Of a DNA stretch of 64,000 nt, positions 46,776-55,479 are shown piece by piece; position 1 is the stretch's first letter; each line of letters opens with the position of its first letter. The position numbers and the translations under genes were made by a program. The notes under the pieces are model-generated. The model did no database searches, was not told the DNA's origin, and saw only the letters and a list, made by a program, of their open reading frames with translations. The stretch comes from Roseiarcus sp963816065 (GTDB lineage: Bacteria; Pseudomonadota; Alphaproteobacteria; Rhizobiales; Beijerinckiaceae). Location: positions 124,001 through 188,000 of the forward strand of contig CAWFJG010000007.1 of NCBI GenBank assembly GCA_963816065.1, read 5' to 3'.

Positions 46776-48863
46776 GTGAACGTTCCGGCCGAGATCGTCC
46801 GCAAGCCGTCGGTATGCCCGCACGACTGCCCTTCGGTTTGCGCGCTCGATGTCGAGGTCGTCGGCGGATGCATGATCGGACGTGTCCGCGGTGCGCTGGA
46901 CCAGACTTACACGGCGGGGGTCGTCTGCGCGAAAGTCGCGCGCTACCGCGAGCGGATCCACCACCCCGAACGGTTGACCGAACCGCTGGCAAGGGTCGGG
47001 CCCAAGGGCTCCGGACAATTCACCCCGATTGGATGGGACGAAGCGCTCGACCGCGTCGCGGAAGCCTTTCTCGAGGCCGAGCGGGGCTTCGGGTCCGAAA
47101 GCGTCTGGCCCTATTTCTACTCCGGCACGATGGGCCTCGTAATGCGCGACGGGATCGAGCGCTTGACCCACGCCAAGCGCTATTCGCGCTTCCACGGCAC
47201 GATCTGCATCGGGATCGCCTGGCCGGGCTATGTCGCCGGCACGGGGGCGCTGATCGGCGCCGATCCTCGCGAAATGGAAAAGTCGGACTGCATCGTGATC
47301 TGGGGGACCAATGCGGTCGCCACCCAGGTCAATGTGATGACTCACGCGGTTCGCGCAAGGAAGGCGCGCGGCGCGAAGATCGTCGCCATCGACATTTACC
47401 AGACCGAGACAATGCGGCAGGCCGATCTGGCTCTGCGCCTGCGGCCCGGCACGGACGGCGCGCTCGCCTGCGCCGTCATGCACATCCTGTTTCGCGACGG
47501 CCTCGCCGACCACGACTATCTAGAGCGCTTTACCGACGCGCCCGCCGAACTCGAAGCGCACGTTCTGAGCCGCGACCCGGCCTGGGCGGCGGCCATCACC
47601 GGCCTCGAAGTCGCGGAAATCGAAGCGTTCGCGGCCCTCGTGGGCTCGACGAAGCGAACCTTCTTCCGACTCGGCTATGGCTTCTCGCGCCAGCGCAACG
47701 GCGCGGTCAATATGCATGCGGCGCTTTCAATCCCGGCGGTGACCGGCGCCTGGGCGCATGAGGGCGGCGGCGCATTCCACAGCAACAGCGGCATATTCAA
47801 GCTGCGCAAGACGATGATCGAAGGACTGGATGTGCGTAACTCGCGGGTGCGCCGCCTCGACCAGTCGCGCGTCGGCGCCATCCTGACCGGCGAGCCGCAG
47901 GCGCTGAAGAACGGTCCGCCGGTCAAGGCGATGCTCGTCCAGAACACCAACCCGCTTGCGGTCGCGCCCTGTCAGGAGAAGGTGCGGCGCGGGTTCGGCC
48001 GCGAAGACCTGTTCGTCTGCGTGCACGAACAATTCCTGACCGACACCGCCCGCTACGCCGACGTGGTGCTGCCGGCGACGATGTTCCTCGAGCACGACGA
48101 CCTCTACACGGCCGGCGGCCACCAGCATCTGCAGTTCGCGCCGAAGGCGATCGACCCGCCGCCGGGTTGCCGCTCCAATCACGAGGTGATCGCTGCGCTC
48201 GCCGAACGCCTTGGCGCCAAGCATCCCGCGTTCGCGATGACGCCGCGCGAGATCGTCGACTGGACGCTGCGAGAGTCCGGCTACGGCGATCTCGCAAATC
48301 TGGAGGCGCGGCGCTGGCTCGATCTCCAGCCGCCATTCCGGGAGTTGCATTTCCTCGACGGCTTTGGCTTCCCGGACGGGAAGTTCCACTTCAAGCCGGA
48401 CTGGACGCATACGCCGCTGTCGAACGACGGTCCTCGCGGCGCATGGCGCGACATGCCCGTCCTGCCTGACCACTGGCCGGTCAATGAAGCCGTCGACGAG
48501 CGGCGCCCGTTCAAGCTGGCGACTCCGCCCTCCCACAATTTCCTGAATTCCACCTTCACCCTGACCGCGACCTCGCTGCTGCGCGAGCGCCGGCCTGAGT
48601 TGCTGATCAACCCGGAAGACGCTGCCGATCTCATGATCGGAGACGGAGACGTTGTCGAGATTGGCAACGACCGCGGGCGCACCCGCCTGCACGCGAGGCT
48701 GTTTGCCGGAGCGATGCGTGGCGTCCTCGTCAGCGAAGGGATTTGGCCGCCCTCGGCCTTTCTCGACGGCTGGGGCGTGAACGCGCTAGTCGGCGACGAC
48801 AGCGTCGCGCCGTTCGGTGGGGTCGCCTTCCACGACGTGACCGTCTGGGCGCGACGGGTCTGA
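46776..48863 (+). CDS. Molybdopterin (bis-MGD) oxidoreductase
   Basis: 695 residues from GTG 46776. N-terminal [4Fe-4S] site: Cys14, Cys18, Cys22 (CPHDCPSVC) and Cys51. Then the bis-MGD oxidoreductase fold: GWDEALDRVAEAFLEAERGF, YSRFHGTICIGIAWPGYVAG, GTNAVATQVN, RRGFGREDLFVCVHEQFLTD, TARYADVVLPATMFLEHDD, and a C-terminal molydopterin-binding domain (LINPEDAADLMIGDGDVVEI). COG0243-type, like formate dehydrogenase or biotin/DMSO reductase relatives. No Tat signal and no electron-transfer subunit nearby, so probably a cytoplasmic single-subunit enzyme; the substrate cannot be given. The 274 bases before it, up to the intron, contain no recognised gene. Confidence 0.88.
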   Translation: MNVPAEIVRKPSVCPHDCPSVCALDVEVVGGCMIGRVRGALDQTYTAGVVCAKVARYRERIHHPERLTEPLARVGPKGSGQFTPIGWDEALDRVAEAFLEAERGFGSESVWPYFYSGTMGLVMRDGIERLTHAKRYSRFHGTICIGIAWPGYVAGTGALIGADPREMEKSDCIVIWGTNAVATQVNVMTHAVRARKARGAKIVAIDIYQTETMRQADLALRLRPGTDGALACAVMHILFRDGLADHDYLERFTDAPAELEAHVLSRDPAWAAAITGLEVAEIEAFAALVGSTKRTFFRLGYGFSRQRNGAVNMHAALSIPAVTGAWAHEGGGAFHSNSGIFKLRKTMIEGLDVRNSRVRRLDQSRVGAILTGEPQALKNGPPVKAMLVQNTNPLAVAPCQEKVRRGFGREDLFVCVHEQFLTDTARYADVVLPATMFLEHDDLYTAGGHQHLQFAPKAIDPPPGCRSNHEVIAALAERLGAKHPAFAMTPREIVDWTLRESGYGDLANLEARRWLDLQPPFRELHFLDGFGFPDGKFHFKPDWTHTPLSNDGPRGAWRDMPVLPDHWPVNEAVDERRPFKLATPPSHNFLNSTFTLTATSLLRERRPELLINPEDAADLMIGDGDVVEIGNDRGRTRLHARLFAGAMRGVLVSEGIWPPSAFLDGWGVNALVGDDSVAPFGGVAFHDVTVWARRV

Positions 48864-48954
48864 TGGCAATGTTCACGCCCTTTATCTGCCGGAAGCCGCG
48901 GGATATACGGTCTCAAGAATCCGCGCCGATGTCGACTTCCCCGAAAAGAGCCAC

Positions 48955-49452
48955 ATGAGCATGAAGAAGCCATCCGGCCTACGATCCGACGAGCCTGAGC
49001 CAAGCTTGGTCGACATCGCGGCCATCGATCAGCTCGCCAAAATCATCTCGAAATACGATCTGAGCGAAGTCGAGATCGACCTCGGCGAGTTTCGCGTCCG
49101 CTTGGCTCGCGAACGCGCTGCGGCGGTTGCGCCTACAGGGCCGCTTCACGCGCCGGCGCCGCCGATCGCAACGCCTCCGGCCGCCGCCGAACCCGCGGCG
49201 GCGCAGGTCGACGAACTCGCCGACGCGGTCAGATCGCCGATGGTCGGGACCGCGTATCTTCGCCCGAGCCCGGAGGCCAAGCCTTTTGTCGAACTCGGCT
49301 CGACCGTGAAGCCGGGCGACAAGCTGCTGCTGGTCGAGGCGATGAAGACGTTCAACGACATCGTGGCCCCACGGGCCGGGAAGATTGTAAGCATCCTCAT
49401 CGTCGACGGCGCGCCGGTCGAATACGACCAGCCCCTCATCGTCATCGAGTGA
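48955..49452 (+). CDS. accB: Acetyl-CoA carboxylase biotin carboxyl carrier protein
   Basis: 165 residues. N-terminal ~55 residues form the AccB oligomerisation helix region (IDQLAKIISKYDLSEVEIDL), then an Ala/Pro linker (60-85) and the biotinyl domain VRSPMVGTAYLRPSPEAKPF with the thumb loop and biotinylated Lys131 in VEAMKTFN. Carries carboxyl-biotin between biotin carboxylase and carboxyltransferase in fatty-acid synthesis. accC follows after 15 bases. In most relatives aroQ precedes accB; here a molybdoenzyme gene takes that place. Confidence 0.95.
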   Translation: MSMKKPSGLRSDEPEPSLVDIAAIDQLAKIISKYDLSEVEIDLGEFRVRLARERAAAVAPTGPLHAPAPPIATPPAAAEPAAAQVDELADAVRSPMVGTAYLRPSPEAKPFVELGSTVKPGDKLLLVEAMKTFNDIVAPRAGKIVSILIVDGAPVEYDQPLIVIE

Positions 49453-49467
49453 CTGGAACCGCTCTCG

Positions 49468-50823
49468 ATGTTCGACAAGATTCTGATCGCAAACCGAGGG
49501 GAGATCGCGCTCCGCGTGATGCGCGCGGCCAAGGAACTCGGGATCGCCACCGTCGCCGTCTATTCGACCGCCGACAAGGAGGCCATGCACGTCAAGCTCG
49601 CCGACGAGAGCGTCTGCATCGGGCCACCCGCACCGAAAGACAGCTATCTCAATATCCCCGCGATCGTCGCCGCCTGCGAGATCACAGGCGCAGACGCCGT
49701 TCATCCGGGCTACGGGTTTCTTTCCGAGAACGCCAGGTTTGCCGAGATCCTGGAAGAACACGAAATCGCATTTATTGGCCCAAAGGCCGAACATATTCGT
49801 CTGATGGGCGACAAGATCGAGGCCAAGCGCACGGCGGCTCGGCTCGGCATCCCGTGCGTTCCCGGTTCCGAAGGAGCGGTCGACAGCGAGGCGGAGGCCG
49901 TTCGGATCGCTGCGGATATCGGCTATCCGGTCATCGTCAAGGCGGCCGCGGGCGGGGGCGGACGCGGCATGAAGGTCGCGAACGATCCCGATGAACTCGC
50001 CAACGCGCTGGGCAACGCGCGGCTCGAGGCCAAGTCAGCTTTCGGCGACGGGGCAGTCTATCTGGAGAGGTATCTCGCCAAGCCGCGCCATATCGAGATC
50101 CAGGTGCTCGGCGACGGAAAGGGGCGGGCCGTCCATCTCGGCGAGCGCGACTGCTCGCTGCAGCGGCGTCACCAGAAAGTCTGGGAGGAAGGACCGTCCC
50201 CAGCGCTCAACGCGGGCCAGCGCGAGGAGATCGGCGGCATCGTCGCCCGCGCAATGGCGGAACTCGGCTACGTCGGCGCCGGAACGGTCGAGTTCCTGTA
50301 CGAGGGCGGGCAGTTCAACTTTATCGAGATGAACACGCGAATCCAGGTCGAGCATCCGGTCACCGAAATGATCACGGGCATCGACATCGTCAACGAGCAG
50401 ATCAAGATCGCGGCCGGTTCGCCGCTGTCGATCGCCCAGGAGGAGGTGCGCGTTCTGGGCGCGGCGATCGAATGCCGAGTCAACGCCGAACACGCCCGAA
50501 CCTTCATCCCCTCGCCCGGCCGGATCACCTATTTTCATCCTCCGGGCGGCCTTGGCGTACGCGTCGATTCCTCAGCCTACCAAGGCTACGTGATTCCGCC
50601 TTATTACGATTCCCTAGTCGGCAAGCTGATCGTCCACGGGAGGACGCGCACCGAAGCGCTCATGCGGCTGAGGCGGGCGCTCGACGAGTTTATCGTCGAC
50701 GGCATCAATACGACGCTGCCGTTGTTTCGCGCGCTGGTCCGCAATGCGGAGGTCCAGAACGGTCAGTACGACATTCACTGGCTGGAGGGATTTCTAAAAA
50801 CCGAACCGGAGATGGAGGAATAG
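49468..50823 (+). CDS. accC: Acetyl-CoA carboxylase biotin carboxylase subunit
   Basis: 451 residues, full length. KILIANRGEIALRVMRAAKE at the N-terminus, GYGFLSENARFAEI, ATP-grasp Gly-rich loop VKAAAGGGGRGMKV, ERDCSLQRRHQKVWEE (bicarbonate/biotin site), EFLYEGGQFNFIEMNTRIQV then EHPVTE (metal site), and the B-C domain end AYQGYVIPPYYDSLVGKLIV. ATP-dependent carboxylation of AccB-biotin. Directly downstream of accB in one transcript; convergent with the TPR gene. Confidence 0.97.
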   Translation: MFDKILIANRGEIALRVMRAAKELGIATVAVYSTADKEAMHVKLADESVCIGPPAPKDSYLNIPAIVAACEITGADAVHPGYGFLSENARFAEILEEHEIAFIGPKAEHIRLMGDKIEAKRTAARLGIPCVPGSEGAVDSEAEAVRIAADIGYPVIVKAAAGGGGRGMKVANDPDELANALGNARLEAKSAFGDGAVYLERYLAKPRHIEIQVLGDGKGRAVHLGERDCSLQRRHQKVWEEGPSPALNAGQREEIGGIVARAMAELGYVGAGTVEFLYEGGQFNFIEMNTRIQVEHPVTEMITGIDIVNEQIKIAAGSPLSIAQEEVRVLGAAIECRVNAEHARTFIPSPGRITYFHPPGGLGVRVDSSAYQGYVIPPYYDSLVGKLIVHGRTRTEALMRLRRALDEFIVDGINTTLPLFRALVRNAEVQNGQYDIHWLEGFLKTEPEMEE

Positions 50824-50837
50824 GCCCAGGACACACG

Positions 50838-51701
50838 TCAGCTCGCGCTCATCCTCGCCAATCCAGCCTTCACGTCCGCGTTGCCGGGGTTAAGAGAAGC
50901 GGCGCTGCTATAGGCCTCAATCGCCTTGGCTCGGTTGCCAAGCTTCTCATAGGCAAGTCCAAGGCCAGCCCAGGCGTCGGAATTGCGATCATCGACGTTG
51001 AGCGCAGCATTGAAGTCATCGACCGCCTTCTGCCACTGACCGGTCGCGATATAGCTCTGCCCGCGCGCTTGGTAGGGGGCGCCAGCGAAGGGATCTCGGT
51101 CGATGGCGTTGTTGAAATCAGTGATCGCCTGGGCGTTGTTTCCTTGGCGCTGGTAGATGAGGCCGCGCGCGTGATAGGCTTGCGCCCCTTCCGGATTGAG
51201 CCGGATCGCCTGATTGAGATCGGCAAGCGCGGCGTCGTAATTGCCGTGGGCTCGTTCGAGATTGCCTCGCCCCAAATAAGCCGCGGCGTCATTCGGATTG
51301 GTCGTGATCGCCTGATTGAAGTCCTGCATCGCCAGGTCGTCTTGCTTCCGTTGGCGATAGGCGAGCGCGCGGTTGGTATAGGCGCCAGAAAAGTGCGGAT
51401 CCAATGCGATGGCGTGAGAAAAATCGTCGACCGCGTTCGAGTACCGGCCGAGCTTGGCGTAAACGACGCCGCGCGTGTTGTAAGCCGAAGGATCGCGTGG
51501 ATTGCGTTGGATGATCTCGGTCAGCGAATCGATATTGCCGGCGTTGGATTCCTGTGCCTTCGGCCCGGCTTCAACCTCAGCGACCTTGGCCGACGAGCCC
51601 CCGCCGAGCGTCTCGCTGCAAGCGCCCAAACCCAGAGCGACTGAAAGGACCAGGGCCGCTTTTATAAAGGCCGGTCGCACCACAACCCTTCCGTTCATCA
51701 T
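50838..51701 (-). CDS. TPR-repeat lipoprotein (NlpI-like)
   Basis: 287 residues. Lipoprotein signal peptide with lipobox LGAC, lipidated Cys28. From about residue 58 at least six 34-residue tetratricopeptide repeats run end to end, e.g. AYNTRGVVYAKLGRYSNAVD, AYTNRALAYRQRKQDDLAMQ, AYHARGLIYQRQGNNAQAIT, AWAGLGLAYEKLGNRAKAIE. Probably anchored in the outer membrane facing the periplasm; TPR lipoproteins of this kind scaffold envelope or peptidoglycan enzymes. Convergent with accC (14-base gap). Confidence 0.9.
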   Translation of the reverse strand: MMNGRVVVRPAFIKAALVLSVALGLGACSETLGGGSSAKVAEVEAGPKAQESNAGNIDSLTEIIQRNPRDPSAYNTRGVVYAKLGRYSNAVDDFSHAIALDPHFSGAYTNRALAYRQRKQDDLAMQDFNQAITTNPNDAAAYLGRGNLERAHGNYDAALADLNQAIRLNPEGAQAYHARGLIYQRQGNNAQAITDFNNAIDRDPFAGAPYQARGQSYIATGQWQKAVDDFNAALNVDDRNSDAWAGLGLAYEKLGNRAKAIEAYSSAASLNPGNADVKAGLARMSAS

Positions 51702-51762
51702 CCGCAGACTCCGCCGCGTCCCGAACGCCGACGCAGATCCTCCATCATGCCAAAAGCGGGGC

Positions 51763-51796
51763 CAACAGCAAAAGCCCCGCCTCGTCCCGGCGGGGC
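51763..51796 (-). terminator. Rho-independent terminator of rpsU
   Basis: On the minus strand GCCCCGCC-GGGACGA-GGCGGGGC gives a perfect 8-bp GC stem with a 7-base loop followed by TTTTGCTGTT. It lies 50 bases after the rpsU stop and before the TPR lipoprotein gene, so rpsU is probably a separate transcript. Confidence 0.75.
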
Positions 51797-51845
51797 AGAA
51801 CCCCTCTCCAAGGCGCGCTCACAACAGCGCGCGCTGACACCGGAA

Positions 51846-52097
51846 CTAACTAGCTGCCCGCGTCGGGCCAGGGACGGGCTTGGCCTTGATGGGCAGCAGA
51901 CCCTCGCGCTGCAGCTTCTTGCGGGCAAGCTTTCGCGCGCGACGCACCGCCTCCGCCTTCTCCCGCGCCCGCTTTTCCGACGGCTTCTCGTAGTGGCCGC
52001 GAAGCTTCATCTCGCGGAAGATCCCCTCCCGCTGCATCTTCTTCTTGAGCGCTTTCAGGGCCTGATCGACGTTGTTGTCGCGAACGAGTACTTGCAC
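51846..52097 (-). CDS. rpsU: 30S ribosomal protein bS21
   Basis: 83 residues. MQVLVRDNNVDQALKALKKK, then MQREGIFREMKLRGHYEKPS and a basic RxKAxAxRRARKLARKK tail: the bS21 signature with the longer C-terminal extension common in alphaproteobacteria (ends VPGPTRAAS). Binds 16S rRNA near the anti-Shine-Dalgarno region. Followed by a strong terminator at 51763-51796. Confidence 0.97.
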   Translation of the reverse strand: MQVLVRDNNVDQALKALKKKMQREGIFREMKLRGHYEKPSEKRAREKAEAVRRARKLARKKLQREGLLPIKAKPVPGPTRAAS

Positions 52098-52269
52098 GGG
52101 CTATCCTGTGTTTTGAGGCCGGGCCTCGAAAACCTGTGATTTGACGAAAAGCAAAGTGGAGCGCCTTCCCGGGAGAAGGCCCGTCCAACCGCGAGGCCAA
52201 TATCAGAGCCGGGCCGCCCTGTCCAGCGCGGCGCGTGTCGCGGAAAGCCTACATCGCCGCGTGATCCGT

Positions 52270-53184
52270 TCAGTCGATTCCCCTGGTTGCCCGTCCCATC
52301 AGACGACGGCCCTCGATCCACTGCCAGAGAATCAGGCCTGGCACGCCGAGAGCGAGTTCGCGCACCCGCTTCGACAGCGAAATCGCCAGCGCCACGTCCG
52401 CCGGCAGCCCGAATAGGTGACCAAACAGGACGAAGGCGCCTTCTTGCGCGCCGAGCGCTCCAGGCGCTAGGAACGCGGCGGCGCGTACGGCCGAACTGAG
52501 GCTCTCCAGGACAAAGGCGTCCACCACGCCGAACGGCCGGCCGAGAAAAAAGAGGACAAGCCAAACCTCGCTGGCGCCGACCGCCCAGCCGGCGAGACGT
52601 ACGAGGCCTGCGCCCGACAAGGCCGCCTTGCGCCGGTAGGTGGAGACGATCGCTTCATCGACCTTCGCCGCCCCTCCTTCGAGATTGGCGAGGCCCTGTG
52701 CGGGCGCAACGCGGTGAACGAGCCGCAGGAGGGTTGCAAACGGACTGCGATGCTGCGCTCGAAGGAAGCCCGCAATCAGGGCGACGAACACAGCGAGGCC
52801 GCCAAGCAGCGCGTAGGCCAGATCGAGCGCACCGTCTCCACGGTTTCGGGCGAGGAGCAGCACAACCCCGGTGAGGACGAACACGAGCTGGGTCGCCACG
52901 CCGACGGTCGTGTCGGCCACTACGGACGCAGCGGCGTCCGCAGCAGGGAGACCGCGCTGGGCGAGAAGTCTCACACTGGCGAGATCGCCGCCGACCCCTG
53001 CGACCGGCAGGAGCGAGTTGATCGACTCGCGGATCCAGCGGATCCACAGGACCGTCGCCACCCGGGGCCGGCTCGCAGGCCGTATAAGCGCATGCCAGGA
53101 CACCGCGCTGAACACCAGCGGGATGATATGGAAGAGGGCGATCGGCGCCAGGCGCCATCCAAGAATAAGCATGATCCGGCCCAC
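52270..53184 (-). CDS. Flippase-like membrane protein (LPG-synthase TM domain / HpnL type)
   Basis: 304 residues from the GTG at 53184. Polytopic: six to seven hydrophobic segments, with LINSLLPVAGVGGDLASVRL, AADAAASVVADTTVGVATQL, VVDAFVLESLSSAVRAAAFL and APGALGAQEGAFVLFGHLFG, the pattern of the UPF0104 / lysylphosphatidylglycerol-synthase transmembrane family, including the hopanoid-associated HpnL subgroup. The same frame stays open upstream to about 53306 and encodes another good membrane segment (VAGLLGLALFIFFIVNSGAE) but has no ATG, GTG or TTG, so the true start is unclear: CTG, or a lost start. No hopanoid genes are in the window, so HpnL is only a suggestion. Confidence 0.75.
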   Translation of the reverse strand: MGRIMLILGWRLAPIALFHIIPLVFSAVSWHALIRPASRPRVATVLWIRWIRESINSLLPVAGVGGDLASVRLLAQRGLPAADAAASVVADTTVGVATQLVFVLTGVVLLLARNRGDGALDLAYALLGGLAVFVALIAGFLRAQHRSPFATLLRLVHRVAPAQGLANLEGGAAKVDEAIVSTYRRKAALSGAGLVRLAGWAVGASEVWLVLFFLGRPFGVVDAFVLESLSSAVRAAAFLAPGALGAQEGAFVLFGHLFGLPADVALAISLSKRVRELALGVPGLILWQWIEGRRLMGRATRGID

Positions 53185-53400
53185 GTCCTCCGCGCCGCTG
53201 TTGACGATGAAGAAGATGAAGAGCGCGAGCCCGAGAAGACCGGCGACTTGGATCGATGTCCGAATGCTAGACCCCCGGGCGGCGGCCTGCGTGAGCAGGG
53301 CTCAGAGCCAATAAGTGCGCGAACCCGCCCGGTCTATCGCGAATTGTTTCGATCGCCTAAATCGGGGCCGCTCGGGTCCCCATGCCTGAGGCAGCGATTC

Positions 53401-53583
53401 TTCCTCGCCCGCAGCACCGTAGCCGCCGACGGCCGGCCGCTCGTCAGCGGAAGCCGGACGGCCGCGCCGGGCCTCTTTGCCTGTGGCGCGATCGCCTCGA
53501 CCACTGGCCTGTTGGGGGAGATCGACGCCGAAGGGCGCCGCATCGTGAATGTTGTCGCCAAGCATCGCCAGCCGCGTGCGTGA
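53401..53583 (+). pseudogene. C-terminal fragment of an FAD/NAD-dependent oxidoreductase
   Basis: The frame ending at TGA 53581-53583 reads FLARSTVAADGRPLVSGSRT, then AAPGLFACGAIASTTGLLGE and IDAEGRRIVNVVA. The DGRPxVxGxRTAxPGLFACGA pattern is the FAD-binding end of a pyridine-nucleotide/FAD oxidoreductase, where ACGD or ACGA contacts FAD. Nothing of the N-terminal part is found upstream, which is the flippase-like gene on the other strand. A truncated leftover. Confidence 0.45.
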
Positions 53584-53694
53584 AATGCCAATTGCCCACA
53601 CCGCGCCGAAGGGCCACTCTTTGCGCTTGCCGGCCCTGGGACGCTCGCCATCCCTTGAGCCGGGTCAATCTCAGCCGTTGCGACGGAGACGACG

Positions 53695-54720
53695 ATGAAA
53701 TTCGCCCTGCTGCTCGCCGCCGCCGCAGCCGCGACCGTCCACGTCCCCGCTCGTCCTCCGCCCCCGCCGCCAATTCCGGTCACCCCCGAGAATTTCCCGC
53801 GCGCCGAGTCCGATCTCCATTTCGCCGCCCTCGTGAAAGAGGGCGGCTTGGGCAAATTCGTTCATCGCCGCGATCCGATCGCGCTCGACCATCAGGGCGT
53901 GACGCGTATGAACCGGGATACGCTCTATTCCGCGGCGTTGTTCGATCTCGCCGCCGGGCCCGTCACCATCACGCTGCCCGACGCCGGCAAGCGCTTCCTG
54001 TCGATGCAGATCGTCGACGAGGACGGCAACACCGTCAAGGTCGTTTACGGACCCGGCCCGACCACCCTGGCAAAGGACGCTGTCGGCTCGCGCTACGCAC
54101 TTGCGGCGGTCCGGATTTTCGTCGACGCCGGCGATCCGAAGGACGTCGAGGCCGTCCGCGCGCTCCAGAACGCGATCAAGATCGAACAGCCCGGCGGTCC
54201 CGGCGCGTTCGCCGTGCCCAACTGGGATGCGACCAGCCAGGTCGACGTCCGCACCGGCCTCTTGGTCCTGGCCGAGACTCTGCCAGACGCGAAGGGGCTC
54301 GCCGGCCCGCGCGGCGCCGGCGATCCGGTGCGGCGGCTGATCGGGGCCGGCGCCGCCTGGGGCGGCCTGCCGCAGACGGACGCCCTGTTCGTCAACGTCG
54401 TCCCCGACCGCAACGACGGCCAGACCGTCTATCGCCTCGCGCTCGAGGACGTGCCGGTCGACGGCTTTTGGTCGGTCAGCGTGTACGACGCCGACGGCCG
54501 GTTCGCGGCAAACCCGCAAAAGGCCTATTCCGTCAATTCCGTGGCGGCTCAGCCGGGGCCGAGCGGCGCAATCGTCGTGCAGTTCGGCGGCTGCCACGGC
54601 CATGTCGCCAATTGCATCCCGACGCCGCCCGACTGGAGCTACATCGTACGCCTGTACCGGCCTCGCGCCGACCTCCTCAGCGGCGCGTGGACGCTGCCAA
54701 CGGCGCAGCCCGCGCCTTGA
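53695..54720 (+). CDS. DUF1254/DUF1214 domain protein, exported
   Basis: 341 residues. A short signal-like segment (MKFALLLAAAAAATVHVPA) then a Pro-rich linker. DUF1254-like N-part: VTPENFPRAESDLHFAALVK, DPIALDHQGVTRMNRDTLYS, then FLSMQIVDEDGNTVKVVYG. DUF1214-like C-part: DGFWSVSVYDADGRFAANPQ, AYSVNSVAAQPGPSGAIVVQ, WSYIVRLYRPRADLLSGAW. These paired domains are common in secreted or periplasmic proteins of unknown function. Monocistronic; two 80-base direct repeats follow its stop. Confidence 0.85.
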   Translation: MKFALLLAAAAAATVHVPARPPPPPPIPVTPENFPRAESDLHFAALVKEGGLGKFVHRRDPIALDHQGVTRMNRDTLYSAALFDLAAGPVTITLPDAGKRFLSMQIVDEDGNTVKVVYGPGPTTLAKDAVGSRYALAAVRIFVDAGDPKDVEAVRALQNAIKIEQPGGPGAFAVPNWDATSQVDVRTGLLVLAETLPDAKGLAGPRGAGDPVRRLIGAGAAWGGLPQTDALFVNVVPDRNDGQTVYRLALEDVPVDGFWSVSVYDADGRFAANPQKAYSVNSVAAQPGPSGAIVVQFGGCHGHVANCIPTPPDWSYIVRLYRPRADLLSGAWTLPTAQPAP

Positions 54721-54736
54721 TCGCGGCGCCGGCGGA

Positions 54737-54813
54737 GAAGCTTCGATCGACCCGTCGAAATCCCGGGCGCAGATTCAATGTTTTCAAGGCCTTGCCGCAG
54801 ATTTTACGGGCGA
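54737..54813. repeat. Direct repeat, copy 1
   Basis: 77 bases sharing with copy 2 (54886-54965) the start GAAGCTTC, GATCGACsCGyCGAA, CCCGGGC/CCGGGCA, the invariant block TCAATGTTTTCAAGGCCTTG and a GCG-rich close ending CGGGCGA. The block contains the 10-base palindrome CAAGGCCTTG. About 80% identical overall. The copies are offset by about 150 bases and lie in non-coding DNA after the DUF1254 gene. Confidence 0.7.
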
Positions 54814-54885
54814 CCGTATCCGGCGCCTCGCGATGACCGACCAAGGACGCCATCCAGGGCTTTGCGAAGCGGCCCCGTCGGCCAG

Positions 54886-54965
54886 GAAGCTTCGGCGATC
54901 GACGCGCCGAATTCCGGGCACGAAATCAATGTTTTCAAGGCCTTGCGGCCAACATTCCGGGCGAT
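54886..54965. repeat. Direct repeat, copy 2
   Basis: Second copy of the repeat at 54737-54813, same orientation, keeping GAAGCTTC, the CCGGGCA box and the invariant block TCAATGTTTTCAAGGCCTTG. A weak ORF runs through both copies, but its sequence is not protein-like. Confidence 0.7.
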
Positions 54966-55479
54966 CGCAGCCGCCAACGTCGCAATGCCGCGGAACACGG
55001 GCGTCCGTGGTCGCGAGCGACGCGACAGGCATCCGACCCGCGAGGCTCAACTCCCGCGTCGCAGGGCCGGGAAGGCGGCTCTCCCCGAGGACCGATCTTG
55101 CGAGGTTCGCCTCCTTCCGTTTGATTCCGACCTGAAGACGAATATTACCACAAATGTGGAAGTGTTGTATATCGTTTGTTCTAACTCATGGCTAGAACGC
55201 GGCGAGCGCGGCAGCCTTCGTAGGGCAAGCGGCCCTAGCCAGTCGTCAGGGCGCATTTGACGAATACGAGGCGGCTGCGAGGCGCCCACCGCACGACAGC
55301 AAGGGGGAGCAGGAATCCCGATCAGGAGACAAGAACGGCCCGAACGCGCCGCTTTTGTGGGTCGCGAGCAGTTAAGCAGGGAGAGCCGCGGTCCCTCCTC
55401 CTCGCTTGCAAGGAGATGGTTTTGGGCGGGGCGGAGGGCACACGGCCAAACGCCAAGGCCCCCTGACCCGCTCGCGCGC
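54966..55479. other. 514-base non-coding stretch
   Basis: No convincing ORF on either strand. A locally AT-rich patch at 55136-55185 (TATTACCACAAATGTGGAAG) stands out from the GC-rich surroundings and could hold a promoter. CGCCAAGGCCCC at 55451-55462 pairs with GGGGCCTTTGGCG at 55493-55505, a large-loop inverted repeat spanning the end of the hydrolase gene; no T tract follows. Confidence 0.4.

Noticed and set aside
53382..54836. 484-residue + ORF overlapping the DUF1254 gene
   Set aside because: Arg/Pro-rich shadow of the DUF1254/DUF1214 gene in another frame.
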